Shown here piece after piece: positions 7,451 to 14,533 of a stretch of DNA of 64,000 nt (the first letter of the stretch is position 1; each line of letters begins with the position of its first letter). The position numbers and the translations under genes were made by a program. Below the pieces are notes generated by a model. That model worked only from the letters and a program-made list of their open reading frames with translations, ran no database searches and was not told where the DNA came from. Source of the DNA: Zoogloeaceae bacterium (lineage in GTDB: Bacteria > Pseudomonadota > Gammaproteobacteria > Burkholderiales > Rhodocyclaceae); NCBI GenBank assembly GCA_031287525.1, contig JAITSU010000057.1, forward strand, positions 1 to 64,000, written 5' to 3'.

Positions 7451-7478
7451 GTAGGGGCGGTTCGCGAACCGCCCCTAC
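7451..7478. repeat. Palindromic repeat, copy 3
   Basis: A perfect 28-bp palindrome with arms GTAGGGGCGGTTCG / CGAACCGCCCCTAC, in the gap between two small late genes. Confidence 0.92.
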
Positions 7479-7666
7479 AGTTTTGCTGCTTCGTAAAGGG
7501 CTAAAAGGTCGAGGTCAAAATCTTCAAGACCTTCGCCATCTTTGCCGTCCTTGCCTTGCAACACCTCGGCGAGCGTGATTTTCATGGCTTCCGGTTGTTC
7601 GGCGAATTTCAGCACGGCATGATTGCCGGGGATGAAAACCGATAATCCGCATGGGTTGCCTGGCAT
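7475..7666 (-). CDS. Small hypothetical phage protein
   Basis: The product is 63 aa and acidic at its C-terminus (EGLEDFDLDLLALYEAAKL). It begins MPGNPCGLSVF and has no signal peptide or membrane segment. It starts 4 nt after the stop of the preceding gene, so it belongs to the same operon between portal and tail-fibre-like genes. Its last codons lie inside copy 3 of the palindromic repeat, which may have supplied the stop. I do not recognise it; it may be a small structural or fibre-attachment protein. Confidence 0.6.
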   Translation of the reverse strand: MPGNPCGLSVFIPGNHAVLKFAEQPEAMKITLAEVLQGKDGKDGEGLEDFDLDLLALYEAAKL

Positions 7667-7669
7667 GGC

Positions 7670-7981
7670 TCATGGCTCCGTAACGGGTTTCGAGAGCGCG
7701 ATTTGCGCGGAGGGCGAAATCAGGACAACGCCCGCTGGCGATTTCAGACGCACGTCAACCGACGCTTCGCCCGGCTTCCAATCCGTTTGTTGGTCGGCGG
7801 CGGCGGTGATGCGGAGGATGGTTTTGCCTTGCGACCAGGTGAGCGAGCAGGTCAGCGCCGCTTCAAAACCGCGCCCGCGCAGGGTGGAGGTGGCAACCCA
7901 GCCGGTGAGGTCGGGATAGTCGGCGCCGATTTGCACGGGCGCCGCCCAATCCAGTGTCGCGCCGATTTTGTGCTGTTTCAT
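7670..7981 (-). CDS. Hypothetical phage structural protein
   Basis: The product is 103 aa. It starts MKQHKIGATLDWAAPVQIG and consists mainly of alternating beta-prone segments (GWVATSTLRG, AALTCSLTWSQGKTILRITA, SVDVRLKSPAGVVLISPSAQIAL), like small Ig-like baseplate or fibre-associated phage proteins. Its start codon overlaps the portal stop (ATGA), so it is translationally coupled to the portal gene. No specific function can be assigned; context suggests a tail-fibre-module component. Confidence 0.65.
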   Translation of the reverse strand: MKQHKIGATLDWAAPVQIGADYPDLTGWVATSTLRGRGFEAALTCSLTWSQGKTILRITAAADQQTDWKPGEASVDVRLKSPAGVVLISPSAQIALSKPVTEP

Positions 7982-9588
7982 GGCGCGCTCCGTCCAAAGA
8001 GTTCCGCCCCGAACATCGCCCGCGCCAGCAGGGATTGCAGACGGCGGGGATCGACATCGGGCAACGCCTTGCCAGCGGCGGCAAGGGCATCCTCAAAGTT
8101 GTCCGCGCCCTCGATGGCGGCGAGCAAGGGTTCCACGATGCCCGCCATCGCCGCGTCAAAGGCGGCGTCCGGCACGGCATCCACGGCGTCGTCCATCGCC
8201 TGCTGCGCGGGGTCGGATTCAGAGGACAGAGGACGGATGACAGAGGACTGTAATCCTTGCGGCGGCGTAGCCGCCGGTAACTGACTGTCTTCTGTCCTCA
8301 GTCTTTTGTCCTCAGAACGCCGTACAAATTCGGCGAAAGCCGCTAACTGGCTGTCCTCTGTCTTCCGTCCCCTGTCCTCAGAACGCGACCAACCTTCGCC
8401 ATACTTCGCCCGCACCGCCTCTTCGGAGAGTTGAAAGCCCATTTCGGACACGTTTTTGTCGGTTTCCGATTCTGCCTTTTTGTCTTCTTCTTCCTTGATT
8501 TGCCGATACACCGTGCAAGCGCCCAAACCGTTGAATTCGCATATCCAGGCAATCAGTGTGCGGTTCAGGGTTTCGGAGAGCAGGTCGCTATCCGCCTGCA
8601 CCAGATCCAGCCGCACCGCCGCGCGCTCCTTGGAAGCCGCCGCCAGCGCGCCGCCGGATTCCGATTTCGGCTCCTGCCCCAGCAGCGTTTCGGCGATGTA
8701 ATCGTCCATCGCCCGGATCAGCGCCTCCTGCGTCGTGATGTTGCCGCCGACGTGACTTTCCAGCAATTGAATCAGCGCGCCTTCCGGCGTCATGATGTAG
8801 CCGTCGGAAGCAAACGCTTTCAAGCCATCCGCCAGCGTGCGCTGCGCCTTCGGCCCCGCGTCGCGCGGAAACTGCCCCCACACCGTCGGCGTGCCGAAAC
8901 GGTCGCAGAGCTTCGCCCAGGCGATGATGCCCTTACGCTTGAAAAATACCGGCCAGAACAGTTGCAACCCCAAGCCCATGCCGTAAGGGTTATCGTCTTC
9001 GGGATTCACCCGATGCACGATGAACTTTTTATCCGGCACGGGGATGCCCTTCAGCATTTGTTCACGGGTGAGCAGGTGGAGTTGCGCGCCCGCGTTTCTC
9101 GTTGGGGCAGTTCTCGAACTGCCCCTACCCGCGCGGGATTCCTCATCAACAAACACAAACCGCTTTTGGCGGCGCTTCGGTATCCGGTCGGGCACGATGA
9201 AGCCATCCCGCGCGACCCAGACAATTTCTGAAATCGCATAGCCCATCAGCACGGCGTCCATCAGATCGCGGCAAAGCTGGTCGAAATTGAACATTTTGAG
9301 GAGGGAAGACAACGCCTCGCTGGAAGCCGTGTCGCCGGGACGAACGGGATCAACCGCCCAGGGGTGGCACAGCAGCGCGCCGATGCGTTTTTGCAGGCTG
9401 GAAAACACCTTGGCGTCGCGCTTCAAATCCCGATACACCTCAAGATTGTCGCCCCGCTCGGAGAGCAGCGGGTCGTTGCTCTTCAACACGCCCATGAAGT
9501 CGACCTCAAACGGATCGGCGCGGCGGCTGGCGACTTCGGTCAGAAGTTCCGGGGGGAGTTTTTTGGTTTTTACTTTTTGGCGCATCAC
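7978..9588 (-). CDS. Portal protein (Mu gp29-like, DUF935)
   Basis: The 536-aa product has the order of the Mu gp29 portal family: an N-terminal KLPPELLTEVASR segment; a middle region FEVDFMGVLKSNDPLL...KRIGALLCHPWAVDP; FNFDQLCRDLMDAVLMGYAISEIVW; NPYGMGLGLQLFWPVFFKRKG; and AMDDYIAETLLGQEPKSESGG. The portal forms the dodecameric DNA channel at one capsid vertex and docks terminase. It follows terminase with overlapping ends. Two stretches are read from repeat elements inserted in frame: AGRGSSRTAPTR from the palindromic family, and two copies of an RSED...RTEDSQL segment in the C-terminal third. These probably lengthen surface loops. Otherwise it looks intact. Confidence 0.88.
   Translation of the reverse strand: MMRQKVKTKKLPPELLTEVASRRADPFEVDFMGVLKSNDPLLSERGDNLEVYRDLKRDAKVFSSLQKRIGALLCHPWAVDPVRPGDTASSEALSSLLKMFNFDQLCRDLMDAVLMGYAISEIVWVARDGFIVPDRIPKRRQKRFVFVDEESRAGRGSSRTAPTRNAGAQLHLLTREQMLKGIPVPDKKFIVHRVNPEDDNPYGMGLGLQLFWPVFFKRKGIIAWAKLCDRFGTPTVWGQFPRDAGPKAQRTLADGLKAFASDGYIMTPEGALIQLLESHVGGNITTQEALIRAMDDYIAETLLGQEPKSESGGALAAASKERAAVRLDLVQADSDLLSETLNRTLIAWICEFNGLGACTVYRQIKEEEDKKAESETDKNVSEMGFQLSEEAVRAKYGEGWSRSEDRGRKTEDSQLAAFAEFVRRSEDKRLRTEDSQLPAATPPQGLQSSVIRPLSSESDPAQQAMDDAVDAVPDAAFDAAMAGIVEPLLAAIEGADNFEDALAAAGKALPDVDPRRLQSLLARAMFGAELFGRSAP
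8217..8384. repeat. Repeats inside the portal gene (GGACAGAGGAC family)
   Basis: Two direct copies of a CTGNCTGTC...TCTGTC...TGTCCTCAGAAC unit lie at 8281-8318 and 8347-8384. An inverted relative (TCAGAGGACAGAGGACGGAT) lies at 8217-8250. The reading frame of the portal gene runs through all three. Confidence 0.85.
9101..9128. repeat. Palindromic repeat, copy 4 (inside portal gene)
   Basis: GTTGGGGCAGTTC / GAACTGCCCCTAC around a short centre. The unit is read through in frame and encodes the SSRTAPTR stretch of the portal protein. Confidence 0.88.
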
Positions 9589-10979
9589 AGAAAGCCTCGC
9601 ATTTCAGAAATAATCTCCCGCGCGCCGCCGCTGATGACCTCGGTTTTCGGGGTCGGGTGGCTGGCGGCGTGGAGCGCCAGCGAGAGCGCCCAGAAGCGGT
9701 CGGCGTGACCGTCCGGTGTGCGCTCGGCGGTAAAGCGGATGTTGCCCGCCGCCGTGGTTTGTTTGGTCACTTGCCGCAAATCGGCGCGAATGGCTTTGTC
9801 GGCGGGAATCCGCAGCCGCCGGTCTTCCATCAGGGAGCGGAGCGGATACGCCAATGCCTCTTTCACGGCGGGGGTAAAGGTCACGCCCTCAACGTGACAA
9901 CTGCCGAATTTGTCCTGCGCGTCATCTGTCCAGCCGATGCCAAGCCCGGTCTGGTCGATGCACACGCGGTCGCAGCGGGCAAACCACGGGTAAAGGACTT
10001 TTTCCTGTTCGGATTTCCGCATCCGGGCGAGGGTTTCCACATGCCGGGTGTACAGCACATCGCCCAGACGCTCGACCACCCACAACACCGTCAAGTCTTT
10101 CTTGCGCCCGATGTCCACGCCCGCGTAAAGCCTGCCGTTCTGGCAGGTCTGCCAGTCTTCGCCCTGCCCGTATTCGGCGCTTGAAATCAGCTCGTATTCA
10201 AGAAAGGCGGCGTCATCATCGCCCGGCACGCACATGTATTCCTGCAAAAAGGATTCTTCATCCGCGCAACCGGCGCGCACGAAATCGAAGTATTCCGTCT
10301 CGTTCATCGCCTGCCGCTTATCGTCGGCGGGCAACATCTGCTGGAGCTTGAACAGAAAGCCTTGCGAGAGCGCGTCTTCCAGCGTGACGCGATGCAGGCT
10401 GATGTTTTTGGGGTTGCCACCTTCCCGCACTTCGCGGATGAGATCGTTAAAAAAATTCTTGCTGCCGCGATGGGTGGAAATGACTTCCATCGCGCCGCCC
10501 CAGGTGATGCCGGGGTAAGCGATCGCCCACAGCTTGCGCGGGTCGGGGTGCAGCGCGAATTCGTCCAGAATCCGCCCGCCGCGCTTGCCCGCCTGCGCGT
10601 CGGGGTTGCTGCTCATGCTGTAAATGCGTTTGCCGCTGGCAAATTCCAGCACATGCGCGCTGATTTTCCGGTCGACATCCAGCACGATTTCGCCCAGGTC
10701 ACGCGCCGCCTTGTGCATGATGTTCGCCCACAGCTTGCAGTCTTCCAGAAACAAGCGGGACTGGATTTCATCGCGCGAGGAAACCCACTGGTCGTGCCGC
10801 GCGCCCGCCGCCGCCGTGCGCTCATCGGCGGCGTAGGCGGTTGCCCACGACAAGCCGATTTGCCGCCCTTTTTCCATCAGTTTCAGAATGGACGGGTCTT
10901 TAATCCAGGCGGACTGATACGGCAGCAGAATCGCGTCCGGGTTTTCGGGAATGCAGCGGGCGTTGCCTTTGACCATCAT
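9585..10979 (-). CDS. Terminase large subunit (Mu gp28-like)
   Basis: The 464-aa product is the ATP-driven DNA packaging motor and headful nuclease. The ATPase part has LMEKGRQIGLSWATAYAA (Walker A-like), a Q motif LLPYQSAWIKD near residue 20, and GGRILDEFALHPDP (Walker B DE). The nuclease part has LYAGVDIGRKKDLTVLWVV, where the Asp is a metal ligand, and later CIDQTGLGIGWTDD. Length and order fit Mu gp28. It lies between the small subunit and portal with short overlaps on both sides, in the usual terminase-portal order. Confidence 0.92.
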   Translation of the reverse strand: MMVKGNARCIPENPDAILLPYQSAWIKDPSILKLMEKGRQIGLSWATAYAADERTAAAGARHDQWVSSRDEIQSRLFLEDCKLWANIMHKAARDLGEIVLDVDRKISAHVLEFASGKRIYSMSSNPDAQAGKRGGRILDEFALHPDPRKLWAIAYPGITWGGAMEVISTHRGSKNFFNDLIREVREGGNPKNISLHRVTLEDALSQGFLFKLQQMLPADDKRQAMNETEYFDFVRAGCADEESFLQEYMCVPGDDDAAFLEYELISSAEYGQGEDWQTCQNGRLYAGVDIGRKKDLTVLWVVERLGDVLYTRHVETLARMRKSEQEKVLYPWFARCDRVCIDQTGLGIGWTDDAQDKFGSCHVEGVTFTPAVKEALAYPLRSLMEDRRLRIPADKAIRADLRQVTKQTTAAGNIRFTAERTPDGHADRFWALSLALHAASHPTPKTEVISGGAREIISEMRGFL

Positions 10980-11530
10980 TCAATCCCCAAAGCCTGCCGG
11001 ATGGCGTGGCGGGTTTCTTCCGAAACGCCGGGTTGCTTGCAGATTTCGGTGGCGCGCGCTTCTTGCTCTTCCAGCAACTTTTCCCGCGCCATCTTCGCCA
11101 CCGCCTGCCGTTCCTTCAGGTTCAGCGAGCGGGCTTCCTGCGCCACCTTCGCGGCGCGGGCAAGGTCGAGCACATCGGAAATTTCCATCTCCGCCGCGCC
11201 TTCTTCCAGACGCGAAAAGGCGGTCTTGGTCGCCAGCGTGGTCACGGCTTGCGCCAGCAATGCCCCCGACTTGTCATCAAAATCCTCGCCCAACTCCGCC
11301 ACCAGCGCCGAGGCCGCCGATGACATCGCCCGCTGCGTCTGCATCACTTCCTCAAACCCGGCGCGGTAGCGCCCAAGGGAGGAGCGCGAGGGCGCGGTAT
11401 CCAGCGAGGGGAAAGCGGTTTTTACGTCAGCAAACAACTCATCTAACGTCAGCCGGTTTTCGCGCAGGCGTTGCTCAATGTGCTGACGCACCTCGGCGGG
11501 GAGTTTGGCGATGGTGGATTTGCGGCCCAT
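10976..11530 (-). CDS. Terminase small subunit (Mu gp27-like, DUF3486)
   Basis: The product is 184 aa from MGRKSTIAKLPAEVRQHIEQ, the conserved opening of the DUF3486 family. An upstream in-frame start would add six residues and is less likely. An N-terminal helix-turn-helix region (RENRLTLDELFADVKTAFP, SRSSLGRYRAGFEE) for DNA recognition is followed by a long helical oligomerisation part rich in Ala, Glu and Arg. It overlaps the large subunit start by 4 bp. The protein should select the packaging start and activate the large subunit. Confidence 0.88.
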   Translation of the reverse strand: MGRKSTIAKLPAEVRQHIEQRLRENRLTLDELFADVKTAFPSLDTAPSRSSLGRYRAGFEEVMQTQRAMSSAASALVAELGEDFDDKSGALLAQAVTTLATKTAFSRLEEGAAEMEISDVLDLARAAKVAQEARSLNLKERQAVAKMAREKLLEEQEARATEICKQPGVSEETRHAIRQALGIE

Positions 11531-11540
11531 GCGGGTTATT

Positions 11541-11697
11541 CGGCGCAAAGTAAAAATCTACTTTGCGCCGCTCCGGTTAGCCGATGATTCCAGGCAAAGC
11601 CCGGAATCATCGGGTGTGGGTTTACCCCCATTAAATTCAGGCTACGCCTGGATTTAATGGCTGAATAATCCGGCAAAAAGTAGATTTTTACTTTTTG
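11541..11697. repeat. Four-hairpin symmetrical element
   Basis: The gap upstream of the small terminase gene is filled by four palindromes: CGGCGCAAAGTA with its complement (11541-11570), CCGATGATTCC (11581-11612), CCATTAAATTCAGG (11628-11660) and CAAAAAGTA (11674-11697). The outer two have loops AAAATC and GATTTT, reverse complements of each other, so the whole 157 bp is roughly symmetrical, like a small non-autonomous mobile element. Confidence 0.8.
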
Positions 11698-11705
11698 ACG
11701 CATGG

Positions 11706-11999
11706 TCATGCCGCCCTCGGTTTCGCCACGCCATCCACCACGGCGCGACCGTCCGCCACATCCTGCCCCCGTTCGGAGAGCGTCGCCACCCGTACCGAGC
11801 CGATGGATTCAATCGTCACCAGTCCCTGTTCTTCCAGCCAGCCGAGTTCCGTTTTCACCTGATCGCGGCTCACCACATGCCCGAATTCAGTCAAGAGGTT
11901 GGCGAGCACGGAACTGTTGCCCTTGTAGCCCGGCATTTCGGCGAGGGTACGCAAGAGCACAAGACGCATGTCGCGGCGCAGATAATCCTTGAACATCAT
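11706..11999 (-). CDS. Mu gp26-like winged-helix phage protein
   Basis: The 97-aa product (MMFKDYLRRDMRLVLLRTLAEM) has a winged-helix-like pattern: SVLANLLTEFGHVVSRDQVK as recognition helices, then a LGWLEEQGLVTIESIG wing. Small proteins of this kind sit between gp25-like and gp27-like genes in Mu-type phages, as here. Its role is probably structural or regulatory in packaging; this is not established. Start ATGATG; the second Met is equally possible. Confidence 0.75.
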   Translation of the reverse strand: MMFKDYLRRDMRLVLLRTLAEMPGYKGNSSVLANLLTEFGHVVSRDQVKTELGWLEEQGLVTIESIGSVRVATLSERGQDVADGRAVVDGVAKPRAA

Positions 12000-12008
12000 T
12001 ATTTTTTA

Positions 12009-12150
12009 CCCCCAGTCGCGTATCGCGCCAGCCCCGACCCTCTCCCCCGCCCTCTCCCGCTTGCGGGAGAGGGGGCATATTGCACTCTCTCCCATTCATG
12101 GGAGAGAGATGGAGAGAGGGAATGGGGGCATTCGCCTGATTTGAGGCGGC
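12009..12150. repeat. Composite repeat: split 60-bp element with an inserted hairpin repeat
   Basis: The two ends (CCCCCAGTCGCGTATCGCG near 12010 and GGGGGCATTCGCCTGATTTG near 12125) match, inverted, the two halves of a compact element at 28760-28821. Between them lie CCTCTCCCGC-tt-GCGGGAGAGG (12051-12072, also at 13137-13158) and a second hairpin CTCTCTCCCATTCATGGGAG. Nothing coding is seen. Confidence 0.75.
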
Positions 12151-12162
12151 TCTGCATCAGGC

Positions 12163-12522
12163 TCATTGCCTGCCCCCGTTCAGCAAAAAATCCTCAATCC
12201 GGTTCAGCGAGGCGCGAACGGTTCTGACCTGATCGGCGACCGATTCCTGCGCCACTTTCAAGCCCTTCATGTCGCCTTGCAGTTCCGCGAATTCGTCTTT
12301 GTTGGGCATGTGCGACAGGATGGTTTTCATCACTTCCACGTCCTTCTCCATCACGGATAAACGGGTTCCATGTTCGGCAATCCGCCTGCCCAGCGTCTTT
12401 TCCACCGCCTCGATGTGCTGGCTGTTGTCCTTGTCGCGGGTGGCAATCCAGGTGTAGACCGCCGCCGCCGCCGAAATGGAGAGACCAATCAAAAAGCGGA
12501 TGGTTTCGCTGTCAAAGTTCAT
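12163..12522 (-). CDS. DUF2730-type membrane protein (Mu gp25-like)
   Basis: The 119-aa product has one N-terminal membrane segment (FLIGLSISAAAAVYTWIAT). A long coiled coil follows: KTLGRRIAEHGTRLSVMEKDVEVM, then GDMKGLKVAQESVADQVRTV and SLNRIEDFLL. This layout and its position before the gp26/gp27-like genes fit the DUF2730 family of Mu-type phages. The function in the phage is unknown. It lies between the spanin genes and the terminase group on the same strand. Confidence 0.75.
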   Translation of the reverse strand: MNFDSETIRFLIGLSISAAAAVYTWIATRDKDNSQHIEAVEKTLGRRIAEHGTRLSVMEKDVEVMKTILSHMPNKDEFAELQGDMKGLKVAQESVADQVRTVRASLNRIEDFLLNGGRQ

Positions 12523-12542
12523 GCCGCGTCCCCTTTATCACC

Positions 12543-13103
12543 TTACTCATTGCCCTGCTCCTCATAAAAAAGCCTCAGCGCGTCGATGCGTCCCCGGCAG
12601 GTGTCGTAGCGGTCAATGGCGTAACTTGCCCAGAGGGCGACATCGGTATCCGAAGATTCGTATCCATCTTCAAGGTCGCCGGAATCAAGGGGAGCGGCGG
12701 CAAGGGCGCCAGCAGCGAAGCGGGCGGGCGCGGGCAGTTGATCCCTGATGCCTGTCCCCTGACGCCTGTCGTCCAGCAGCCGGACAGTAGCGCCGTTAAA
12801 ACAAGCCCGACCAGTAGTGGTTTTACGTAGCGCATCATCACGCTCCTTTCCAAGTTTCAGGTTTTCGGCTTCCAGCGCCAGTTGCCGTCCCGCAAGGATT
12901 TCGCCGCGCGCTTCGACTTCGCGCGCTGCCAGGAGCGCGGCATTGACGGTTTTGGCGGCTTCGCTTTCCCACGCGGCAAGCTGGCTTTGCAGCCGCCAGC
13001 CGTTGATTGTCCAGCCCGCGCCAAAGGCAAAGACGGTGAGCGCAATCCCCGCGAAGAGCGCGACCTTGCCCGCGCCAAAACGGATGAGCAACGCTTCAAT
13101 CAT
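12543..13103 (-). CDS. Rz-like inner-membrane spanin
   Basis: The 186-aa product has an N-terminal signal-anchor (KVALFAGIALTVFAFGAGWTI). A periplasmic coiled coil follows (LQSQLAAWESEAAKTVNAALLA...EARGEILAGRQLALEAENLKL), as in Rz inner-membrane spanins that join the two membranes in the last step of lysis. The C-terminal part (DTDVALWASYAIDRYDTC) is phage-specific. A second frame inside it encodes a small lipoprotein, the usual nested Rz1. It is followed by the gp25-like gene and preceded by a small gene with an overlap. Confidence 0.82.
   Translation of the reverse strand: MIEALLIRFGAGKVALFAGIALTVFAFGAGWTINGWRLQSQLAAWESEAAKTVNAALLAAREVEARGEILAGRQLALEAENLKLGKERDDALRKTTTGRACFNGATVRLLDDRRQGTGIRDQLPAPARFAAGALAAAPLDSGDLEDGYESSDTDVALWASYAIDRYDTCRGRIDALRLFYEEQGNE
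12575..12838 (-). CDS. Rz1-like outer-membrane spanin lipoprotein, nested in Rz
   Basis: A second reading frame wholly inside the Rz-like gene starts MMRYVKPLLVGLVLTALLSGC, a lipoprotein signal with lipobox LSGC. A short proline-rich mature part follows (CPRPPASLLAPLPPLPLIP), as expected for Rz1. The lipoprotein would sit in the outer membrane and pair with the inner-membrane spanin. The nested layout is that of lambda Rz/Rz1. An upstream Met would add five residues before the signal. Confidence 0.82.
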   Translation of the reverse strand: MMRYVKPLLVGLVLTALLSGCWTTGVRGQASGINCPRPPASLLAPLPPLPLIPATLKMDTNLRIPMSPSGQVTPLTATTPAGDASTR

Positions 13104-13329
13104 CGTCTTCCTCCAGAGATTCGCCCTCTCCCCCGCCCTCTCCCGCTTGCGGGAGAGGGGGCGTGTTTTTGATGCCTTCCAGCGCCCGCTCCAGATAAAG
13201 CCGATTGGTGCCGACGCCCGCCGCCAGCAATGCCGCCTGTTCGGTCAATTCCTCATTGCGATGCAAGAGAAATTCCACAATCTTGCGGGCTTCTTCCAGC
13301 GTGGCGGGGGGGAGTTCTTCAAAGCTCAT
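13096..13329 (-). CDS. Small hypothetical phage protein
   Basis: The product is 77 aa from MSFEELPPATLEEARKIVEFL; the longer frame upstream is read through a palindromic repeat and the lysozyme gene end in another frame and is not likely. The N-terminal 50 residues are helical. The C-terminal NTPPLPQAGEGGGEGESL is encoded by the CCTCTCCCGC hairpin repeat also found at 12051-12072, so a repeat insertion extended the protein. It overlaps the spanin start by 8 bp. Function unknown; its place between lysozyme and spanin suggests a lysis-related role. Confidence 0.65.
   Translation of the reverse strand: MSFEELPPATLEEARKIVEFLLHRNEELTEQAALLAAGVGTNRLYLERALEGIKNTPPLPQAGEGGGEGESLEEDDD
13137..13158. 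repeat. Hairpin repeat, second copy (CCTCTCCCGC)
   Basis: Same 10-bp-arm hairpin and flanks (CCCTCTCCCCCG before, GGGGGC after) as at 12051-12072. It lies inside the 3' end of a small gene and is translated. Confidence 0.85.
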
Positions 13330-13332
13330 GAG

Positions 13333-13387
13333 CGTTCGCCCGCATCCACGACGGGCTGTAGGGGCGAACTGTGTTCGCCCGTTCGTT
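13333..13387. repeat. Palindromic repeat, copy 5
   Basis: GTAGGGGCGAACTGTGTTCGCCC with a partner half-unit CGTTCGCCCGCATCC on its left. It lies between the lysozyme and the next small gene. Confidence 0.85.
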
Positions 13388-13420
13388 GGTTGCCCGCGTC
13401 CATGATCCCTGATCCCTGAT

Positions 13421-14182
13421 TCACGCCACACCGCCTTTCCGTTGCTGGTAACGCCGCCAGATGACCACCGCGCCCGCGACAATGGCGACGATGGCGACCA
13501 CAACGACGGGGCTGATGGAGAGGCTTCTGGCGACCTGGCTGACCTGCGGGCTGTATTGCGACGCCAGCGCCAGCGCGCCCGTCGCCACTGAAGCCGCGCC
13601 GGTTTGTACCGTGGGCGATTGGGCAAGCGGCTTTACCGGGTCGGCGTCGGGCGATTGCCCGGCGTTATCCTCCGCCGTAAATCCCCGCTTGGCTTCTTTT
13701 GGCGGCGCGGACGCCAGATAAAGGGTTGCTTCACGGGCGCGGCGATTTACAAGACCTTGCACAATCCTGCCGCCCGCCTTGTTCCACAAGGCAAACGCGC
13801 GCGCCGCGCCCGCCTTGTCGTTCTGGTTGTGGCATTTCAGGATGCTGGAACGCCGGAAGGCGGTGACGCCGATGTTGTAGGCAAGGCTCACCATCGCGGC
13901 AAATTCGGTATCGCTGGCGGGCGCGGTCAGACTGGCGTGTACTTCGGACGCCAGCCCGATCAGGGTGTTGCACAAATCGGCGTCTGCCTCGATCTGCGAC
14001 CACCTCATGCCTTCCAGAATGCCCGCCGTCTGCCCCCAACCCAGCGTCCACACGCCCGTGATGTCGCGGTAAGCCGTGAGGCGGCAGGATTCGGATTCCG
14101 CAATCAACACCACCCCCGTCCAACAAATCGGCCAGGGCAGAAATCGGTCGGGCAACAGCAGGGTTTTCGGGGTTGAAGGCAC
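13421..14182 (-). CDS. Phage lysozyme (GH24 family) with C-terminal membrane segment
   Basis: The 253-aa endolysin has the T4-lysozyme-type catalytic triad in ESESCRLTAYRDITGVWTLGWG, where Glu, Asp and Thr are in the usual E-D-T spacing. Family segments LIGLASEVHASL, EFAAMVSLAYNIG and GGRIVQGLVNRRARE follow. After about residue 165 comes a linker and then one hydrophobic helix SPVVVVAIVAIVAGAVVIW with a basic end (RRYQQRKGG), unusual for a soluble endolysin. It could tether the enzyme to the membrane or act as a holin-like part; no separate holin gene is evident. It is the first gene of the leftward late operon and lies about 50 bp after a conserved upstream motif. Confidence 0.9.
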   Translation of the reverse strand: MPSTPKTLLLPDRFLPWPICWTGVVLIAESESCRLTAYRDITGVWTLGWGQTAGILEGMRWSQIEADADLCNTLIGLASEVHASLTAPASDTEFAAMVSLAYNIGVTAFRRSSILKCHNQNDKAGAARAFALWNKAGGRIVQGLVNRRAREATLYLASAPPKEAKRGFTAEDNAGQSPDADPVKPLAQSPTVQTGAASVATGALALASQYSPQVSQVARSLSISPVVVVAIVAIVAGAVVIWRRYQQRKGGVA

Positions 14183-14234
14183 GGCGCGCTCCTGAAAAAG
14201 GTTGTCAGAAGTGTGCCGGGAAGCGGGGTGACGC

Positions 14235-14259
14235 GATAAATAAAAGGCTTTGGTTTATG
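14235..14259 (-). promoter_or_regulatory. Late-operon motif A (upstream of lysozyme)
   Basis: Read leftward, CATAAACCAAAGCC then TTTTATTTATC matches the motifs at 25386-25409 and 37268-37292 (22 of 25 positions with the latter). In each case it points toward the next late gene. It contains an ATAAA/TTTAT inverted pair, like sites for Mor/C-type activators. Promoter function is inferred. Confidence 0.55.
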
Positions 14260-14283
14260 CGCCCGGTCGGAAAAGCGAAAAAT

Positions 14284-14520
14284 GCGGGCAATCTGCTGCG
14301 TCAGGGTGATAAAGGTAATGCCAAATCCAGTGGCAAAGGCGGCGCTGTTTTTGCCAAAAACAGCCACAAACAGGCGCGCGAAACGTGGCACACAGCCGAA
14401 GCCTGGCAAGTCAACATCCCCGCCCGCCCCTTCCTGCCTTTTTACGGCTCCCCCGAAAACGCCACCCTCCAACCGGAAACCGAAAAAACCATTCTGGACG
14501 CCATTTCCGGGATGCTGAAC
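14284..14520 (+). repeat. Inverted repeat copy 2 (237 bp)
   Basis: Inverted partner of 2807-3043; see that entry. Both copies are 237 bp with no gaps. Confidence 0.9.
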
Positions 14521-14532
14521 AACCTTCCCTGA
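14284..14532 (+). pseudogene. Inverted partial copy of gpG (C-terminal 79 codons plus new end)
   Basis: The frame repeats the end of the gpG-like protein (AGNLLRQGDKGNAKSSGKG ... PARPFLPFYGSPENATLQPE ... AISGMLN) but finishes NNLP instead of NAAAR. The N-terminal two thirds are missing. The first 237 bp are the inverted repeat of 2807-3043. The open frame continues upstream without family similarity. If the intervening block inverted, this end would complete gpG. Confidence 0.85.
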
Positions 14533-14533
14533 T

